From Paraspadella gotoi (Eukaryota > Chaetognatha): DNA of 64,000 nucleotides. Under the pieces are notes generated by a model. It made no database searches and was not told the origin of the DNA. It was given only the letters and a program-made list of their open reading frames with translations. Location: the NCBI GenBank assembly GCA_051294375.1, contig CM119265.1, forward strand, positions 22,964,099-23,028,098. Reading direction: 5' to 3'. Below, one piece after another: positions 35,530 through 49,187 of the stretch. A program made the translations under genes and the position numbers. Every line of letters starts with the position of its first letter. The stretch's first letter is position 1.

Positions 35530-38500
35530 TTCTCTCGCTCCCTTTTCTGCCATTAAGACTTAAGTTGTTGTTCTTCGTTGCTTTCCTTTTGTTTACTTTA
35601 GTTGCGTTCTCGAAAAAGCCTCCAGGGCTGCGAATGACTTTCGGAGCTTCAACAGAATCCGAGAATTCCCAACATATCCACCGCTTCTTATATTTTATTA
35701 TTACCATAGAAATATTCAGTGTCTATTTTCTCGCTCTTTTTTTATAAGTTTAATTTTTGAGTTTGGCTATTTCTCCGTATTTTATTTTCTTCTTATCGTT
35801 TGATCCTTCTTAGATTGTAGGGTACTACGAATAACTAATATTATTTTTAAAACTTAATATTTCATAAAGCCTCAACTTCAGATTCAAATTACTGAATTTA
35901 TAATGATAAGATACTGAAATCATTTATATAAGATAAACACAATCTGTTGTTATTAAACTACTCACAAGACTCACACTCCAGTCTTGATATTAGTGAACTT
36001 CCTCAACTTGTCCAGCTGATAAAGCATAAAATATATTTAAAGAGATTTTAATCTTTAATCATAATTCATTCTCAATACGATATTCATAAAGTGTACTACG
36101 CTCTCGCTGCTTATCCAAGCAATATACACAACGACCATCTCTCCAACTATCACATCCCTTACATCAAATCTTTCCCGACTTCAACTAGAATTATCTCATC
36201 CTGTTCATCATTCATCACTACATAATCAAACATATCGATACTCTAACATTCCTGAACTACCTACATACACTCCTGCTTCTCTCTCGAATCTGCCTTCTCT
36301 CCCTACAACCCGCAACAGATGATCTCTACGATCTCTTTCACTAGAATATATTGTATTCTCTTTTATTACCTTTTTGTCATAATTATATCACTCCCTCTCT
36401 CGGAGCCTCAATCTATTACCCTACACCTACCTCCCTTAACACATGAATTCATAGAAAGTCCATCCTAACTCCACATCTCTTATGATCTTTCCACTGCTCT
36501 CTAATACCGCATTACATTCTTTCGATTCCGAGAAGACGTCTTATCTCATTGTGTGTCCCTTATTTTACGCGTCGAATCTTCCCCCCCCCCCCCGATATAG
36601 GTTTCCTGGTACCACACACCCTTCCTCCCCCCTACATCCACCATCTCTCCTCATTCGATCTCCCGAATTCCCAAAAGTTTCGAACTCACATTTTAGATTT
36701 ACAATTTTAACAGTACAAAAAAAATAAAATTCGTCGGTCGAATAATTTTCGATAATTTGTAATCGATTATAGATAAGATCTGGTAATAAAAATTGTGATG
36801 GCATGTGTGAAAGTTTGAATTTCACAAGAGACTTGATTAAGATAGAACGTTAGGCGCTGAAGGAATTATATCATATTTCACTTCGCGCGTAATAACATCG
36901 AGATAGTATTTTCTACATATTATTAACCAACCACATTCTCGGCTATAAATTTACATAAATAAATTGTATTTCTTGGTTATATACAAAGTATGAAATACAT
37001 CTTTTCGTGTTCTTAACTCCATTTTACTCTTTGTTTTAATCATTTCATACTTACGAATATCTTTTATGACTATAATTACATTATATACAGTTCATTAGGA
37101 TTAGGAATCACTACAGGGAGCACTGAATCCATGTGGGCGCACATCTTACGGGCCGTGATACTAATGGAGATGCAATTCATATGTGGGACGCAATTGCTAC
37201 ATGAGTGAATCCATTGGGGCGCAATTTTAAGGAGCCCCAATAATAATTGTGGCATCTGCAGACTACCCATATTAATTACAATAAAATATACAAATTATAC
37301 AATTTATTATTCTCTTGCTTTTCAAATCTTTATTATTTTTTTCTTAATTTTCTATTCATATCACCTTTATATTATTTCCTTCATCTCATCCCTCCTTTTC
37401 CATTTTACCTAAATTCTTTAGACTTTATAATATTTTCATAATAGCCCATAATAGTTATTCTCATATTATATTCTTTCCGATAATTTCCCATCTCTTATCA
37501 TCTTATTCGTGTATACCATCTTTTTCTTTTCATCGTCTCATAATCAATAGCTTCTCTCTCCATGTTCTTTTCAAGATTCATACTCCCAGATATACTCTTT
37601 CCATCTTCATCTTTCCATACATACTCCTACTTTCAAATTTGACAATATTATATATCTTCTCATTTCCATCTTCCTATCCCATTATCTACTGTATGTAACC
37701 TACATACTTCGTAGCCTTAACACATCATATTCCTACCAAATAATGCTTTTCTCTATTTTCATCAATTATACCGACTTCTTCTTTATTTCTCCCTTTACTT
37801 TTTATTTCTCCTTACACTTTTATTTTTCTTTCACTCCTTTATCTTATCTCGTTTCATTCTTCTTTTTTTTATTAATTTCCGAGTTCGAATGAGATTCGAC
37901 GGAAAGATAAACTCAGATTGATAACGAAAAATAAATAGAAAAAGAATCCGTGACAAGATAACTAAACGACCTTTGTTACAGAAATGTAACATTCTGGACA
38001 AAAAATGAAAATTAAAAAGGAGGTAAGAAAGATAAAAATTATGACATTCATATAACTATAATATATAATTATATTATTCTATCATATCTCACTCTCATAC
38101 TCTATTTATACTACTTTCTTCTCTACTCTTCATTACTCTACTCTCTTCTCTCTCTCTTCATTTCTTATCTTTCATTATCTTTCTCTCTCTCCTCTTCTCT
38201 CTCTCTTCCATCCATCTCGTCTCTCCATCTCTACTCTTCTCTACTTATCTTTCTTATCATCTCTCTCTCTCACTCATCTCTTCTTTCTTTCTCTCTCCAT
38301 CTCTCATCTCTATCTCTTCATCTCTCTCTCATCTCTCTCTCTCATCTCTACATTCTTCATCATCACTCTCTATTTTCTCTCTCTCTCATCTCTTCATCTC
38401 TCATCATCTCTCTACTCTTTCTTTCTTTCTTCATCATCCTACATATCTTCTCTATACATTCTATATTTTACTCTCATCATCATCATTTCTACTATCTCAA

Positions 38501-40085
38501 ATCTCTTATACCTACATACATCTCTCATCTCTTTCTCACTCGTCTGCTCGATACTCTCTTTCTCGTCATGATCAGAATACGCACTCTTCATCTCTGCGAC
38601 GCAATCAAATCAACTTTCTCCGTTTATCCTCACAATAATACTCTAATATAATTAAACATTACATTGCATGCGACGGAAACGGAATCTCATGCATGATTAC
38701 ATCGGTGTGTACTCGAAAAAAGAGAGTCGAAAGAACTTAATTTAAGAAAGAAGATTGTGAATGTTCAAAATATTGTAGATATTACGAGATAAAGAGATAT
38801 ATAAATAAATATTAATGTTAAAGTAAATCTCAGCAAGTAATAACATAATAATAAAAAATAGTAATAAAGCATTTAAATAAGATATTCCCAAAGTGATAGA
38901 ACATAATTAATTATATAACTGCCTATTAATGGCAAGTAAAATGAGAAAGAAAAAGGTTGTGTGATAATGATAGTGAACCAAAATCTATAAAGAAGCAAAG
39001 ATGAATAACAGAAGGAGATGAAATATACAATCGAATGGTGCAGTAATCACATGATAGTTAGCAGACTCTCTTCTGTGAGAAACGCATCCACAACTGAAGA
39101 ATATATAATTCAATAACATAAAAAACCAATAATAAAAACATAAAATAATAATAATAATTAGATTTTAGTATGTTATAAAGATATATTATAAAACATGATT
39201 AAGTTAACAAACTGAAATCATACTAAAATTTGATAAGATGTGGGTGATGGTTTGTGAGAGCTCATCCAAAGATTGGGGAGCTAAAGGGAACTGAAACGAA
39301 TCTCTGTCGCCCTTAACGCCCCGGAGGAAGATACGTCTCTCCTCTCATTTTAATAGTACGAAGATTAGTTATTAGAGTTTTTTATAGTATTTGTTTTTGT
39401 TTAATGCTTGCCTCGTTCCAGCTGCGAGAAACCAGTCTCGCAATAACACCTCTCGTTATGTTAACTCCCTTCTCCCTCGGTCCTATGAACCTGCCATCTG
39501 GCTATACATCTCGAACGAGAGGGAAGTTGTTTCTCTACGTAAGCTGTCACTCTCGCTTCCTTCCCTGCATCGTCACTGTGCTCTGCAGCGTTTTCAGGTG
39601 TTGCTGAGTACCTCTCACTCACCTGATAGCGACATCAGTTTAGACCCTGGTTTAGTTGCTCGTAAGCTCGCCTCGCACTAGATTCAGGTCTGGAGCTATA
39701 GTGTTGTGGCGTGGGCTCACCAATTATGTGTAAAGAAGAATGTATATTGATAATTATTTAATTTATCTCTCGCACTCTACTATGCGACTCGCACACACTC
39801 TCTAAAGCTCAGAATAAGGATTAAATTTGTATGGAATCGAGTACATCTTTGATTCCTCTCGAGTTATTAATGAGTTTTTTGACCACAAAGTCGCGTAAGT
39901 TATACCCCACCCATAGTACACCAGAGGTTACAGAGAGAGAGATCTCGGGGTAAAGAATATGACGAGACAAAGCTGGTAGATAACAGCCCAACATGCCGCT
40001 ATAATGTTATAATCGTGATTGCCTCTTGTTAACTTTTTCGGCGACGCATAATAACTCTCTCTCTCGTTACTCGTCTATACTCTCT

Positions 40086-40128
<43 letters not shown>

Positions 40129-40298
40129 CCACTTCTTCCGCCTTCAATCTTCTTAAGGTAAAAAAACGTCAAGAAAAATCTTTTCCACCTTTTTGTCGTT
40201 AAATCCCAGCAAATGGGATTTCCCCTCTTTGCCCTCGACTCCAATCTCGACGTTCTTTTTCTCTTCTCGACTCAAATTTCTCTACAGTGATTGCCACT

Positions 40299-40332
<34 letters not shown>

Positions 40333-40335
40333 TCT

Positions 40336-40373
<38 letters not shown>

Positions 40374-40411
40374 CTCTCTCCCTCAATCTAACCATCATTT
40401 CTCTCCCTCTC

Positions 40412-40442
<31 letters not shown>

Positions 40443-42104
40443 TCTCTCTCTCTCCCTCTCTCTCTCTACTATCTCCTCTCAATCTCTCCCTTCTCTTCAC
40501 TTCCTTATCTTAATGATCCTGCCCCCGAACTTACTTGTCTCCGCGCTTTTTCTTTTCCCCTCAGCTTTTTTCCTCGCTTTCCTTCTCGTTTCTTTAAAGT
40601 GAATCAAGCTTTTATAGTCTTTTCACTTTTTCACAAAGTTTCGCTTCACGGTTGTTTGTCTTCGTTTATTTTAAACTGGATTTCGACCTTAAAGTTTTAC
40701 CCCAACCCTTTTTTTTTTCTTGGAAGGCGTGATTTTCTGTTTCCCAATTTGTGATTCTCTCGTCGCTGTTTGTTTTTTGCGTTTTTATTTCCCGTTTTGT
40801 ACTTTGAATCTGTCTATTTTTTCATTTATCCTATTTTTTCAAACTTTTTTTGTTTATTGTTTGGTTTACCTTTGTTAATTTCACTTTTATACATGGTCAT
40901 ACCTGTACGACCTTGATGTTCAATTTATCCTGATGCAGTCATTGGGAGAAAAAAATGAATGTAATTTGGGTCTTGTCAGCAAAACTGATTTCTGAGAGAG
41001 TTTCAATTTCGTTTTTCTTCGTCGAGCTCTCTCTCTCTCTTATAGACCTCTCATTCTTGTCTCTGCGTTCAATTCTCATCTCTCTCTCCTCTCTCTCTCT
41101 CTCTCCTCTCTTTCACCTCATACTCCTTCTTAGTTCATAAATATTTCTGTGCTATTTATTATTCTCGGAGAAGGAAGTCGATGCAGCCTCACTTTCTGAC
41201 CGACAGAGAGGGAGAGCGAGAGGAGGATCAAGGAAGAAGGAGAAGAGACAGGAGAGTGAAAGCAGCAGGGGAAGAGAGAGAGAGAGAGAGTCGAGACAGG
41301 AGAGAGAGAGAGAGAGACGTGCGGACAGATAGTAGACTAGGGACTCAAGACTAGCTCCTAGGAAAAAGAAAGAGAAAAAAAGTTCGAGTTTACTTTCTAG
41401 AAATTTTCTTAATAGATATGAAAAGCGAAAGCGAAGATAAACAAAACACATAAAAAATAAACATAGAGCCGGACAAAAGAGACGAAAAATACAAAGGAGA
41501 AAGAAAAGAGAAAAAGGTTAAAAATCAAAGTCCTTTTCGCCAGGTTTCATTTGGCAAATTTCATTTGTTTGTCTTCGCTTGTTTGCACCTGCTTCTATGC
41601 GTCGGGAGGCTCAGATATTACTCTCTCTCCTCTCTCTCTCCTCTCTCTGTCATCATCTCATTGTCTTTTATATAACTAAATCTCGCTCTTCTCTCTCTCT
41701 CGTCTCGCTCTCTCTCTATCTCTACTCTACAATATTTTCGCTAACTTTTTTTCATGCCCTCATTTTTTTTTTAGTTTTCAGGTGCTCTGAAAATTTGTAG
41801 AAAGTCATATTTTCTCGTGACTCGCCAGCAGAGTTATGGTTTACTATGGAAGTAAAAAAGAAAAAAAAACAGAGATTTTTTTTTAGAATCCTATTTTTTT
41901 TCTTCCAAAATTGTTAACTGAAATGAAAATTATTACAAATTTTCACTCTATTTTTTTTAAAGATTTGTATTTTTGATTCCTAATTTCTTTTACCTTGAAT
42001 TCTTTTTTTTTCAGAAGAATTATTACTCTTTTTTGTGTTAGTTTTATTTCTCTTTTTTATCCTTCTTCTTGTACAACAACACACAACCCGCACACACTCT
42101 CTCT

Positions 42105-42136
<32 letters not shown>

Positions 42137-42600
42137 TCTCTCCTCTCTCTCTCTCTCTTCTCGCTTTCTCTCTCTCTCTCTCTCTCTCTACTCACTCTAA
42201 ATCTCTCTTCTCTCTCTTCAATTCCATTCCATGGAGTTCGCTCCCCAGTTAGTTCGTTCTTCACATTTAGCAAAAGGCGGCAAGGCGATTTTCCTCATCA
42301 AGCAGCATTAGGCAAAACAATAGTTCCAGCGTGACTCAACGGACGTAACCGGACGACGATGACAACGATGACAACATAACAAACATAACGATGACTACGA
42401 CAATGGACAACAGAGACGGACAGATAAACATCATAACTTGTCAACGAAGACATTTCTAAGATGACATGATATCGTCATGTCATGACAGGAAACTGACTTG
42501 TCATGAAGCCAACGGAAGTTATGCAAATAGTTACAATCCATGTAAGAATCAGCTGCTCTTGAAGACAAACATTAGACTTTGCGAATTGGTGCGTTTTTTT
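35530..42600. repeat. Pyrimidine-rich unit, first copy
   Basis: Landmarks shared with later copies: GGCTATTTCTCC (35763), AACGCCCCGGAGG (39317), the AACATGCCG segment (about 39990), TTGTGATTCTCTCGTCGCTG (about 40748), GACTCAAGACTAGCTCC (about 41341) and CGCCAGGTTTCATT (41538). No open frame is conserved between copies, so I see no gene. It includes a roughly 150-bp stretch at 37080-37260 with repeated GGGCGCAAT/GGACGCAAT motifs, absent from the other copies. Confidence 0.75.
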
Positions 42601-44622
42601 TTTTTTAAGCCACTTTCGTAAGTTTGGCTATTTCTCCTTTTTTTTCTTTCTCTTTTGTCTTCTTAGTTTAGGGACGAATATATTATTTTATTTTTAACTT
42701 TAATACTAAAGCCTCCTTCTGTTAAAATTCGTATTATAAGTGATACAAGATATAAGATAACCAATCCTGCTAGTATTTAAAAACTACTCACATTCTCACA
42801 CTCACGGTCTTGTTTATTAACCCAGAGACAACTTGCTTCCTATTAAACGTAAAAGAATATATAAGTGAATATGTTAAAAGTTTTTATCTTATTATTCTCC
42901 ATACGTTTCCTAATGTACTCGCTCCTATCCCAGCTCCAACGACCTCTCATCCAACTATCCTCCCTACTCCTTTCCAGACTTCCACTGATTATTCTCCTCC
43001 TCCTCCTCCTCCTCCTCTCCTCCTCCTCCTCTCCTCCCGACTCCTTTCTTCCTACAAAACGATCTCTCGTCTCTGTCACTACTTTTGTTACTTTTTTTCC
43101 TTTTTTGTCTTTATTCCTCCCTCTCTCGGGCCATCCTCCTCCTCCTCCTTCCTCCTCCTCCTCTCCTCCTCCTCTCTTTGATCTTCCCTGCTCTCTTTCT
43201 CCATTCTCTTTCTTTCGAAGAGACGCTTATCTATTGTGTCCTTTTCTTCGTCCGACTCTTCCGCCCCCGGGTCCTTCCACACCCCTTTCTCCCCCCTTCC
43301 ACCTCCCCTCCCATCGTCTCCCGAATTCCCAAGTTTCGACTCCATTTTAGTTTACGTTTCAAATTTTACGTAAAAAATAAACATTTGTGATTTTTTCGAT
43401 TTTGTTCGTTTAGATAAGATCTGTTAAAAAAATTGTGTTTTGTTCATGTGTGAAGTTTGATTTTCCCAGAGCTAGTAGATAAACCAAGCTTGATAAGATG
43501 AAACGTTGCGCTGAGGAATTATATCTATTTCCCTTCGCGTAAATACCATCGAGATAGTATTTCTACTATTAGCCCACCTTCTCGTCTTAATTTTCTAAAA
43601 TAAATAAAATTTATTTCTTTGTTTTACAAAAAGTTGAATACATTCTTTTCGTGTTCTCTTTATCCATTTTACTCTTATTTCATCTTAGTTCCTTTTTTGA
43701 CTATTTACCGTTTATTCGATATCATTCAATCTAGTATCTATTTTCTTGATCTACTTCTGCATTTTTCCAATATTCATTCAATATATCAATTATTATCATT
43801 TATTATTCTCTTGCTTTTCAAATCTTTATATTTTTTCTTATTTTCTTTCATTCCACCTTTATTTTCCTTCATCTCATCCCTCCTCCATTTTAACCTTAAT
43901 TTCTTTAAGACTTTATATTTTTTTCTTGCCCCATATTTAGTCTATTTCCATTTATTTCTTTCCGATGATTTCCCATCTCTTTCCATCTTTCTTTCCATCT
44001 TTTCTTTTCATCTTCTCCTTCTATCTTCTCTCTCCATGTTCTCTTCCATATTCTCTCTATTTCTCTTTCCATCTTCTCTTTCCATCTTCTCTTTCAATAT
44101 TTTCTTCTATCTTCTCTTTCCATCTTCTCTATCCATCTTCTCTATTCCTCTTCTCGCTCCTCCAATTGCTTTGTCTTATCTCTACAATTCGCTCCTTTTT
44201 TTTTTTTTCCTCTCCTTTACTTTTTTTTCTCCTTTACTTTTTTTCTTCCTCCTTTTATCTTATCTCGTTTCTTTTCTTCTTCTTTTTTTTTATTTCCGGT
44301 GCGAAATGGTTTCGCGAAGATTAAACAATGATACGAAAAAATAAATAAAAAATGCGTAACAAGAAACAAAAACCGCCTTGTGGTCAGAAATGAATTCTAG
44401 GGAAACAAAAAAGAAATAAAAAAGAGGAAGAAAGGAATAATAATGACTTTATCACTTTATTTATATATATATATATATTTCTCTCTCTCTCTCTCTCTTC
44501 TCTTCTCTACTCTCTTTCTCCTCTCTCTCTCTCTCTCCTCTCTTCTCTCTCTTCTATTCTCTACTTCTCTTCTCTCTCTCGTCTCTCTCTCCTCTTTCTC
44601 TCTCTCTCTCTCGTTCTCCTTC

Positions 44623-44655
<33 letters not shown>

Positions 44656-47312
44656 CCGCTCTCTTTCTTTCTTTCTTTCTCTCTCTCTCTCTGGTCGCTC
44701 GCTCTTCTTTCTTTTCTTTCCTTTTCTCTCTCTCTCTCCTCTAGGTCTCTTCCAGTTCTTTCTTTCTCTCTATCTCTTCTCTCTCATGCTCCTCTTTTTC
44801 CTCTCTCTCCCTCTCTTCGTCTCATCTCCTCTCAAGCTCTCTTATCTCGTCTCTCTCTCTCTCTCTCTGCGACGCAACTCAAAACTTTTTTTTTTCCGTA
44901 ATTCTCAATTCATTTTCAGGTGCCGCGGACGGACATCTCGACGGTAAAAAGAGGAAGCGAAACTTCATTAAAAAAAAAGTGTATGAGAATGAGAGAAAAG
45001 GTATTTTTAAAGTAAAAAATCAAAGTAAAGTGTTAACATTATAATAGAGTATACATATAAAGTTTCCATTGTAGCAACATTTATTAATTAACTGCTTATG
45101 CCAATCTAAAGATGAAAAGCCAAAAAAAAGAGCTATTAAAAAAAAATATAACATGCAAATGATACAGAAGGGATTCAGCTCATTGTCGCAGTAATCCCCC
45201 CCAAATTATCTCAAAACGCACCACGCTCGAACATTGACAGGATTTAAAAGTTCATAAACATGAAATCATAAAACGCACTTATACGTAATCATACTAAAAA
45301 AATTGATAGAAGAAATTTTATATTTATACCATACAAAATAACAAAACTTATAATCATACTAAATTGAAATTGATAAAGAGATTTAGATTTCATATAGACC
45401 TTTCCTCCTAAAGGGATTGGAGCTGAAAGGAACTGAAACGACATCTGCGTGCCGCCCTCTAACGCCCCGGAGGGAAACGTCTCCTCGCGGGGCCATTTAT
45501 TAATAGTGGAGGACGAAAGATTAGTTTTTCTATTAGATTTTTTATATAGTTTTTATAGTTTTTTTTTTTTTTTTTTTTAATGCTGCCCCTCGGTTCCAGC
45601 TGGCGAAACCAGCTCCATCCCCTCGTCGTTATGTACTCCTTCTCGCAGGCTGAGAACGCTGCGCACATGCGTGATAACGGAGGGGATTATTTCTCAAATC
45701 CAAACTTCACTCTTCGCTCTTGTACGCGCTTTCACTCTCTGTTCACGACTTTTCAACATGTTTCACCTCACTGTGCCTTACAGTATTAGAGCCCGATCTC
45801 CTTATTTATGCAAGGCCTCACTAGAATCTATTCACAGACACCTTATATGGTGGGCTCACCAATATATGAAAAGAAAAATATACGAAGGCTACATTGTACT
45901 TTTTACATTATAGCAATGGGCGAAGAAATTATAATAACGCGAATAAGATAAATTGTTTGATCGAGTATCTGTTCCTTTCTTTATAATGGGATTTGACGCA
46001 GAAGTCGCGAATTACCCGACCATTATCAACCGATTACAGAAGAGAGAGGAATCGCGGTAAAATTGACGAGACGAAAGCTGGTAGATATACAGCCAACAGT
46101 GATGCCCGTATATTTTTATATTATTCGGCCTCTTTTTAACTCTTTCGGGCTATATACCTCTCTCTGCCTCTCTCATCCGTCCTCTCTCTCTCTGATCCTC
46201 CTTCACTCCTCCTCCATGTTCCTCCTCTCTCCCGTCCGGCATCGTCTCTCGTCTTCCTCTCTCCTCTTCTCTCTCTCTCTTCCTCTCTCGCCACTTCTTT
46301 CCCGTCAAATCTTCTTAGGTAAATAAAACTAAAGAAAAGAAAAATCTTTCCACCTTTTGGTCGTATAATTGATCCCAGCTGAAATGCGGATTATTTTTTT
46401 TCGCCGTGGTCTGGTTCGCCAAACGGTCATCTCAACTTTCTTTTTTCTCTTCCTCGCGTGACCAAGATTTTCCTAACATTTCCACTCTCATCTTTCTCTT
46501 CTCTCGTCTTCCTCTCTCTCCTAGTCTCGTCCAGCTCATCTCCATTCTGTGAGCTCTGCGCCTCCTGTTCTCTCTCGCTTGTCTTCCTCTCCTCGCTCCA
46601 CGTCACTCCTCAACAGTCTAACCTCATTTCCTCTCTCTCAATCTCTCTCTCCTCGCATCATGTATCGGTCGTCTCGCTCGTGGTTGGTCTTCGCTCTCCT
46701 CTGCGTCTCTCGTCTCTGTCCTTCTGTCTCTTATTCTCATCATCTCTCTCTCATTCTCTCTCTCTCACCTATCTCCTCTCAAATCTCTTCCTATCTCTCA
46801 GCTTTCCTTATCTTAATGAATCTCTGTGGCCTCCGAACCTACTTTTCTTCGCGCAAAGCCTGTTTTCTTTTTTTCCGCCTCAGCGTATTTTTTCCCTCCT
46901 GCCGGCTTTCCTTCTCGTTTTTTCTTGATTAAAAGTGAAATCAACTTTTTAGTCTTTTGATTTTTAACTGACAGTTTCGCTCACGAGTTGTTGTGTTACT
47001 CTTCGTTTTTATTTTTAAACCTGGATTATATCTTTAAAAGTTTTTTTAGCCTATTTTGTAAATTTTTTTTTCTTGGAAAGGGCGGTGGAGTTTTCGTTCT
47101 CCTTGTTTCAGTTTGTGATTCTTCGCTCTCGCTATAATCTTTTTTTTTTTTTTTGTTTATTTCCGTTTTGTTACTGTTGAAATCCTTTTTTTCCCTTTTT
47201 CATATATTTTATTCTTCATATATATTAATATTTATGTTAATTTTTGGTTGGTTCAACCTTTTGTTGTAATATACTTCCACACTTTTTAATTTTTAACATG
47301 GTAGATACCGTG
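42600..47312. repeat. Pyrimidine-rich unit, second copy
   Basis: The same landmark order as the preceding unit (GGCTATTTCTCC 42624, CCCCGGAGG 45463, CAGCCAACA 46092), joined to it without a gap and ending at the N gap 47313-47337. It contains (CCT)n at 42995-43030 and 43135-43175, and (CT)n at 44478-44870. No gene supported. Confidence 0.75.
43975..44165. repeat. CCATCTTCTCTT minisatellite
   Basis: A 12-14 bp unit (CCATCTTCTCTTT) repeated about 12 times with small variations; also at 57925-58110 and, more diverged, about 37490-37640. The 241-codon Phe/Ser/Leu frame across it is a by-product. Confidence 0.8.
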
Positions 47313-47596
47313 NNNNNNNNNNNNNNNNNNNNNNNNNACTATGCAGTTTGTTTTCTCCGAAGCGAATTTAGGGAAACTTGAACCAACATTGCACTTGGGT
47401 TGCCTGATTGGGTTTGGCTGGGTAAGGGTAAGGCTGGGTAAGTTTGGCTGCGGTAAGGGTTCAGGACGAGAAAGGACGATCCTGTTTTGGGGTGATAAGG
47501 TGGTGACAGGAGTGGTAGGGTTCGGTGGCTGGAGTGGGGGGGTGGAAGGGAAGGAAACGAAAGGACAAGGTCGAAGCTAAAAGACATGGATCGCGG

Positions 47597-47636
<40 letters not shown>

Positions 47637-48939
47637 AGAGAGAGAGAGAGAGAGAGAGGGAGGGGGGGGGGTGGGGGGGTAAGAGAGAGGAGAGAGAGAG
47701 GAGAGAAAGAGAGAGATGAGAGAGAGAAGAGGAGGAGAGAGATTGAGAGAGAGAGAGAGGAAAGAGAGAGAGAGGAGCATTATGGTTGACTTTCCTCTCC
47801 ACTATCTCGACCCACTGATTGGTTCCATCCCGACTCAGCCCGCGGACCTACCCCGGCGACGGAGTGGTTCGCTCCTGATTCGCTCGTCTTCGCCCGCCGA
47901 AGGAAGAGGATTCTCTTCTTCTCTTTCTCACCTCTCTCTCCTTTCGCCTCCTCTTGCGGGTCTACTCTCGGGCATTTCGGGAGAAATTTATCATTTCTCA
48001 TGAAAAATCATCAATGCAATAGCGAAAAGTATATGAAGCATTTTATATTTATGGCGTTCGCAATCGCTAAGCGACTTTGCGATGATATTAGTATTGCTTT
48101 TACCACTAAGTGCGTTCGTCGTCGTCCGTCGTCCGCGTTTCCAAATTATAGATCGCCTTTTTTATGATTAATTTGGTGTATGAAGCTGAAAATATATACA
48201 GCTTAATTTTTCTTTTCTCAAATTTAATTTTTTAGTATCAAAATTTGTCATCAATCCAGATTTTTCTTATGCTATTACCGACGATCCTTATGCTTTAAGA
48301 TTTTTTTATAGAAATAATAACTTTAAAAAATAAAAATAAATGGTATAATTTTACTTTTACCGCCGGCGGTAGTTAGGGTAATTCGCCGTAATAATTAAAA
48401 AAAAAATGTTTAAATAAATATTTTTAAAAACGAACGGCCAAAACACCGGTCGCGCGAAACATAAATTTTAACATAAAATTATCAATTTTCCCATATTTTT
48501 AATCTTGTATTATCACTACTTGCTTGTCAGTCTGATCAAGTTTCACTTTGTCTTTTGTCTGGGAATGCTGACAGTTTAGGAGAGGTCGCGTTCGATTACA
48601 CTGCTTTCTTTATGCGGGCTAAAAGGTAACAAAAGTTCCTTCAATAATGTCTATCCAGACTTAGTGTTAAGATTATAATTTATAATTAGTTTTCAGAATA
48701 AAAATTATATATGGGTTATAGAGTAACATAAAAAAAATTTCGTCTATACAAATTTTTAGAAATGGCCTAAATTTTCGTGAGAGCAGGTGCTAATTCAAAT
48801 TTCTTAACCACCTTACTAGGGAGTTAACCCCTAAACTGGCTCGTCGTGAATTCATGTTCCCAAAAAAATGCAAGACTTCAGATATTACTTCAATTTAAAA
48901 AAAGAATTTGATATCTAACTAAAAAGACTTAAAGAATAG

Positions 48940-49019
48940 CTCCCCGGCGGGACCGTCCGGTATCGAACCGCGTCTCTCGCGTGACAGGCGAGGATACTTC
49001 CACCACTATACTACGAGGA
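48940..49019 (-). tRNA. tRNA-Asp (GTC)
   Basis: The minus strand from 49019 reads TCCTCGTAGTATAGTGG, anticodon loop CCTGTCACG with GTC, GGTTCGATACC in the T arm, and a GGGGAG acceptor end. Several extra bases (after GTGG, and in the T and acceptor regions) exceed a normal 72-nt tRNA-Asp, consistent with the insertion errors of this copy. A degraded gene is the alternative. Confidence 0.82.
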
Positions 49020-49093
49020 CTGGTGCTTCTGGTATAATTTCTTAATAAGATGATTTCCGATAACAATAATTTTTTTAGTATTGAAAAAAAATT

Positions 49094-49187
49094 TCCCTCG
49101 AGCCGCCGTATTCGAGACCAGCGACCTAAGGATTACTGCTTCTGAACCCAACTACAGTCCTCCGCTTACAACTTGAGCTATCAAGGG
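49094..49187 (-). tRNA. tRNA-Tyr (GTA) with intron
   Basis: From 49187 on the minus strand: acceptor CCCTTGA, TAGCTCAAGTTGTAAGC D arm, anticodon region GGACTGTAG, an intron of about 15-20 nt one base after the anticodon, ATCCTTAGGTCGCTGG, the T arm, then TCGAGGGA. An intron at this site is usual in eukaryotic tRNA-Tyr. Small indels in the D and T arms fit the noise of this copy. It lies about 75 bp from tRNA-Asp, same strand. Confidence 0.82.

Larger units (their letters stand above)
29290..35530. repeat. Duplicated block, copy A (cleaner copy)
   Basis: Matches 47341-47775 plus 49740-56350 in the same orientation. Copy A keeps open exons of the acidic-tailed gene. It lacks the roughly 1.95-kb insertion (47780-49735) and the 854-bp transposon (55466-56319) seen in copy B, so it serves as the empty-site reference for both. 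A 25-N gap lies at 33631-33655. Confidence 0.9.

Noticed and set aside
39391-39681. 96-codon frame near the CCCCGGAGG landmark
   Set aside because: The corresponding stretches at 45580 and 59521 encode unrelated residues; no conserved protein.
43619-44344. 241-codon Phe/Ser/Leu-rich frame
   Set aside because: It runs over a CCATCTTCTCTT minisatellite and poly-T DNA, and the equivalent frames in the other copies differ.
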